DNA of 43,683 nt. Origin: CAYUAI01 sp964442745. Lineage in GTDB: Bacteria; Pseudomonadota; Gammaproteobacteria; S012-40. The notes beneath the pieces were generated by a model, which saw only the letters and a list, made by a program, of their open reading frames with translations, did no database searches and had not been told where the DNA came from. This document shows, in pieces, positions 43,655 to 43,683 of this stretch. Where the stretch lies: contig CAYUAI010000029.1 in the NCBI GenBank assembly GCA_964442745.1, forward strand, positions 1 to 43,683, in the 5' to 3' direction. The number at the start of each line of letters is the position of its first letter. Position 1 is the stretch's first letter. The translations under genes and the position numbers were made by a program.

Positions 43655-43683
43655 TACCGCCTCCTTGCGGTAGACACTTTTTT
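43655..43683 (+). terminator. terminator-like hairpin at the window end
   Basis: TACCGC (43655-43660) pairs with GCGGTA (43667-43672) with a six-base loop, followed by GACACTTTTTT reaching the edge of the window. It suits an intrinsic terminator for plus-strand transcripts. Confidence 0.45.

Noticed and set aside
43600..43683. tRNA-like sequence near the window end
   Set aside because: It does not fold into a cloverleaf and has no T-loop; it is better read as a terminator-like hairpin.

Overview
The window reads as chromosomal accessory DNA from a gammaproteobacterium. Supporting points are the mercury-resistance remnants of proteobacterial type, a CzcCBA/CusCBA-style tripartite pump, the alpha-2-macroglobulin/PbpC pair, a proteobacterial AddB/AddA-like repair pair and a PEP-CTERM protein. 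I cannot name a genus. A run of exactly 100 N at 27802-27901 shows this is a draft scaffold. No rRNA, tRNA, CRISPR array or intact transposase was seen.

1-2700 is a mobile-DNA scar. It holds a GNAT acetyltransferase followed by a shrunken attC-like site, then a two-gene unit (a frameshifted protein with a hydrophobic tail plus a DUF1493-type acyl-carrier-like protein without its attachment serine). A minus-strand group II intron 3' end and a 90-bp inverted-repeat element follow, and then decayed merA, merD and merR pieces.

2995-16674 is a heavy-metal island. A beta-barrel protein converges on a minus-strand set: CzcI-like protein, TolC-type channel, membrane-fusion protein, HME-RND pump, cytochrome c and TVP38-type membrane protein. 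A lipoprotein multicopper oxidase is divergent from it. Next comes a second minus-strand operon: barrel, MerP-like HMA protein, NHL lipoprotein, CxxxCxxC thioredoxin-like protein and a MerR regulator. Its promoter has the 19-bp spacer and central palindrome typical of MerR-family metal promoters, so the operon is probably switched by its own last gene. This is the best candidate here for an under-described system.

16753-26450 has a 162-bp MITE-like element overlapping the stop codon of a CRTAC1-like FG-GAP/UnbV protein, a small DUF1232 protein, a Nudix hydrolase and the AddB-like nuclease/AddA-like helicase pair.

26451-35850 is looser and partly degraded. It contains relics of a metallophosphoesterase, an AlkA-type glycosylase and an RsbW-type kinase, a Calx-beta repeat lipoprotein broken by the assembly gap, an exported low-complexity repeat protein, an SLC13 permease with TrkA-C domains, a PEP-CTERM protein and several palindromes.

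36275-43458 carries a thioester-containing alpha-2-macroglobulin whose stop overlaps the start of pbpC (penicillin-binding protein 1C), followed by repeat palindromes and a terminator-like hairpin.
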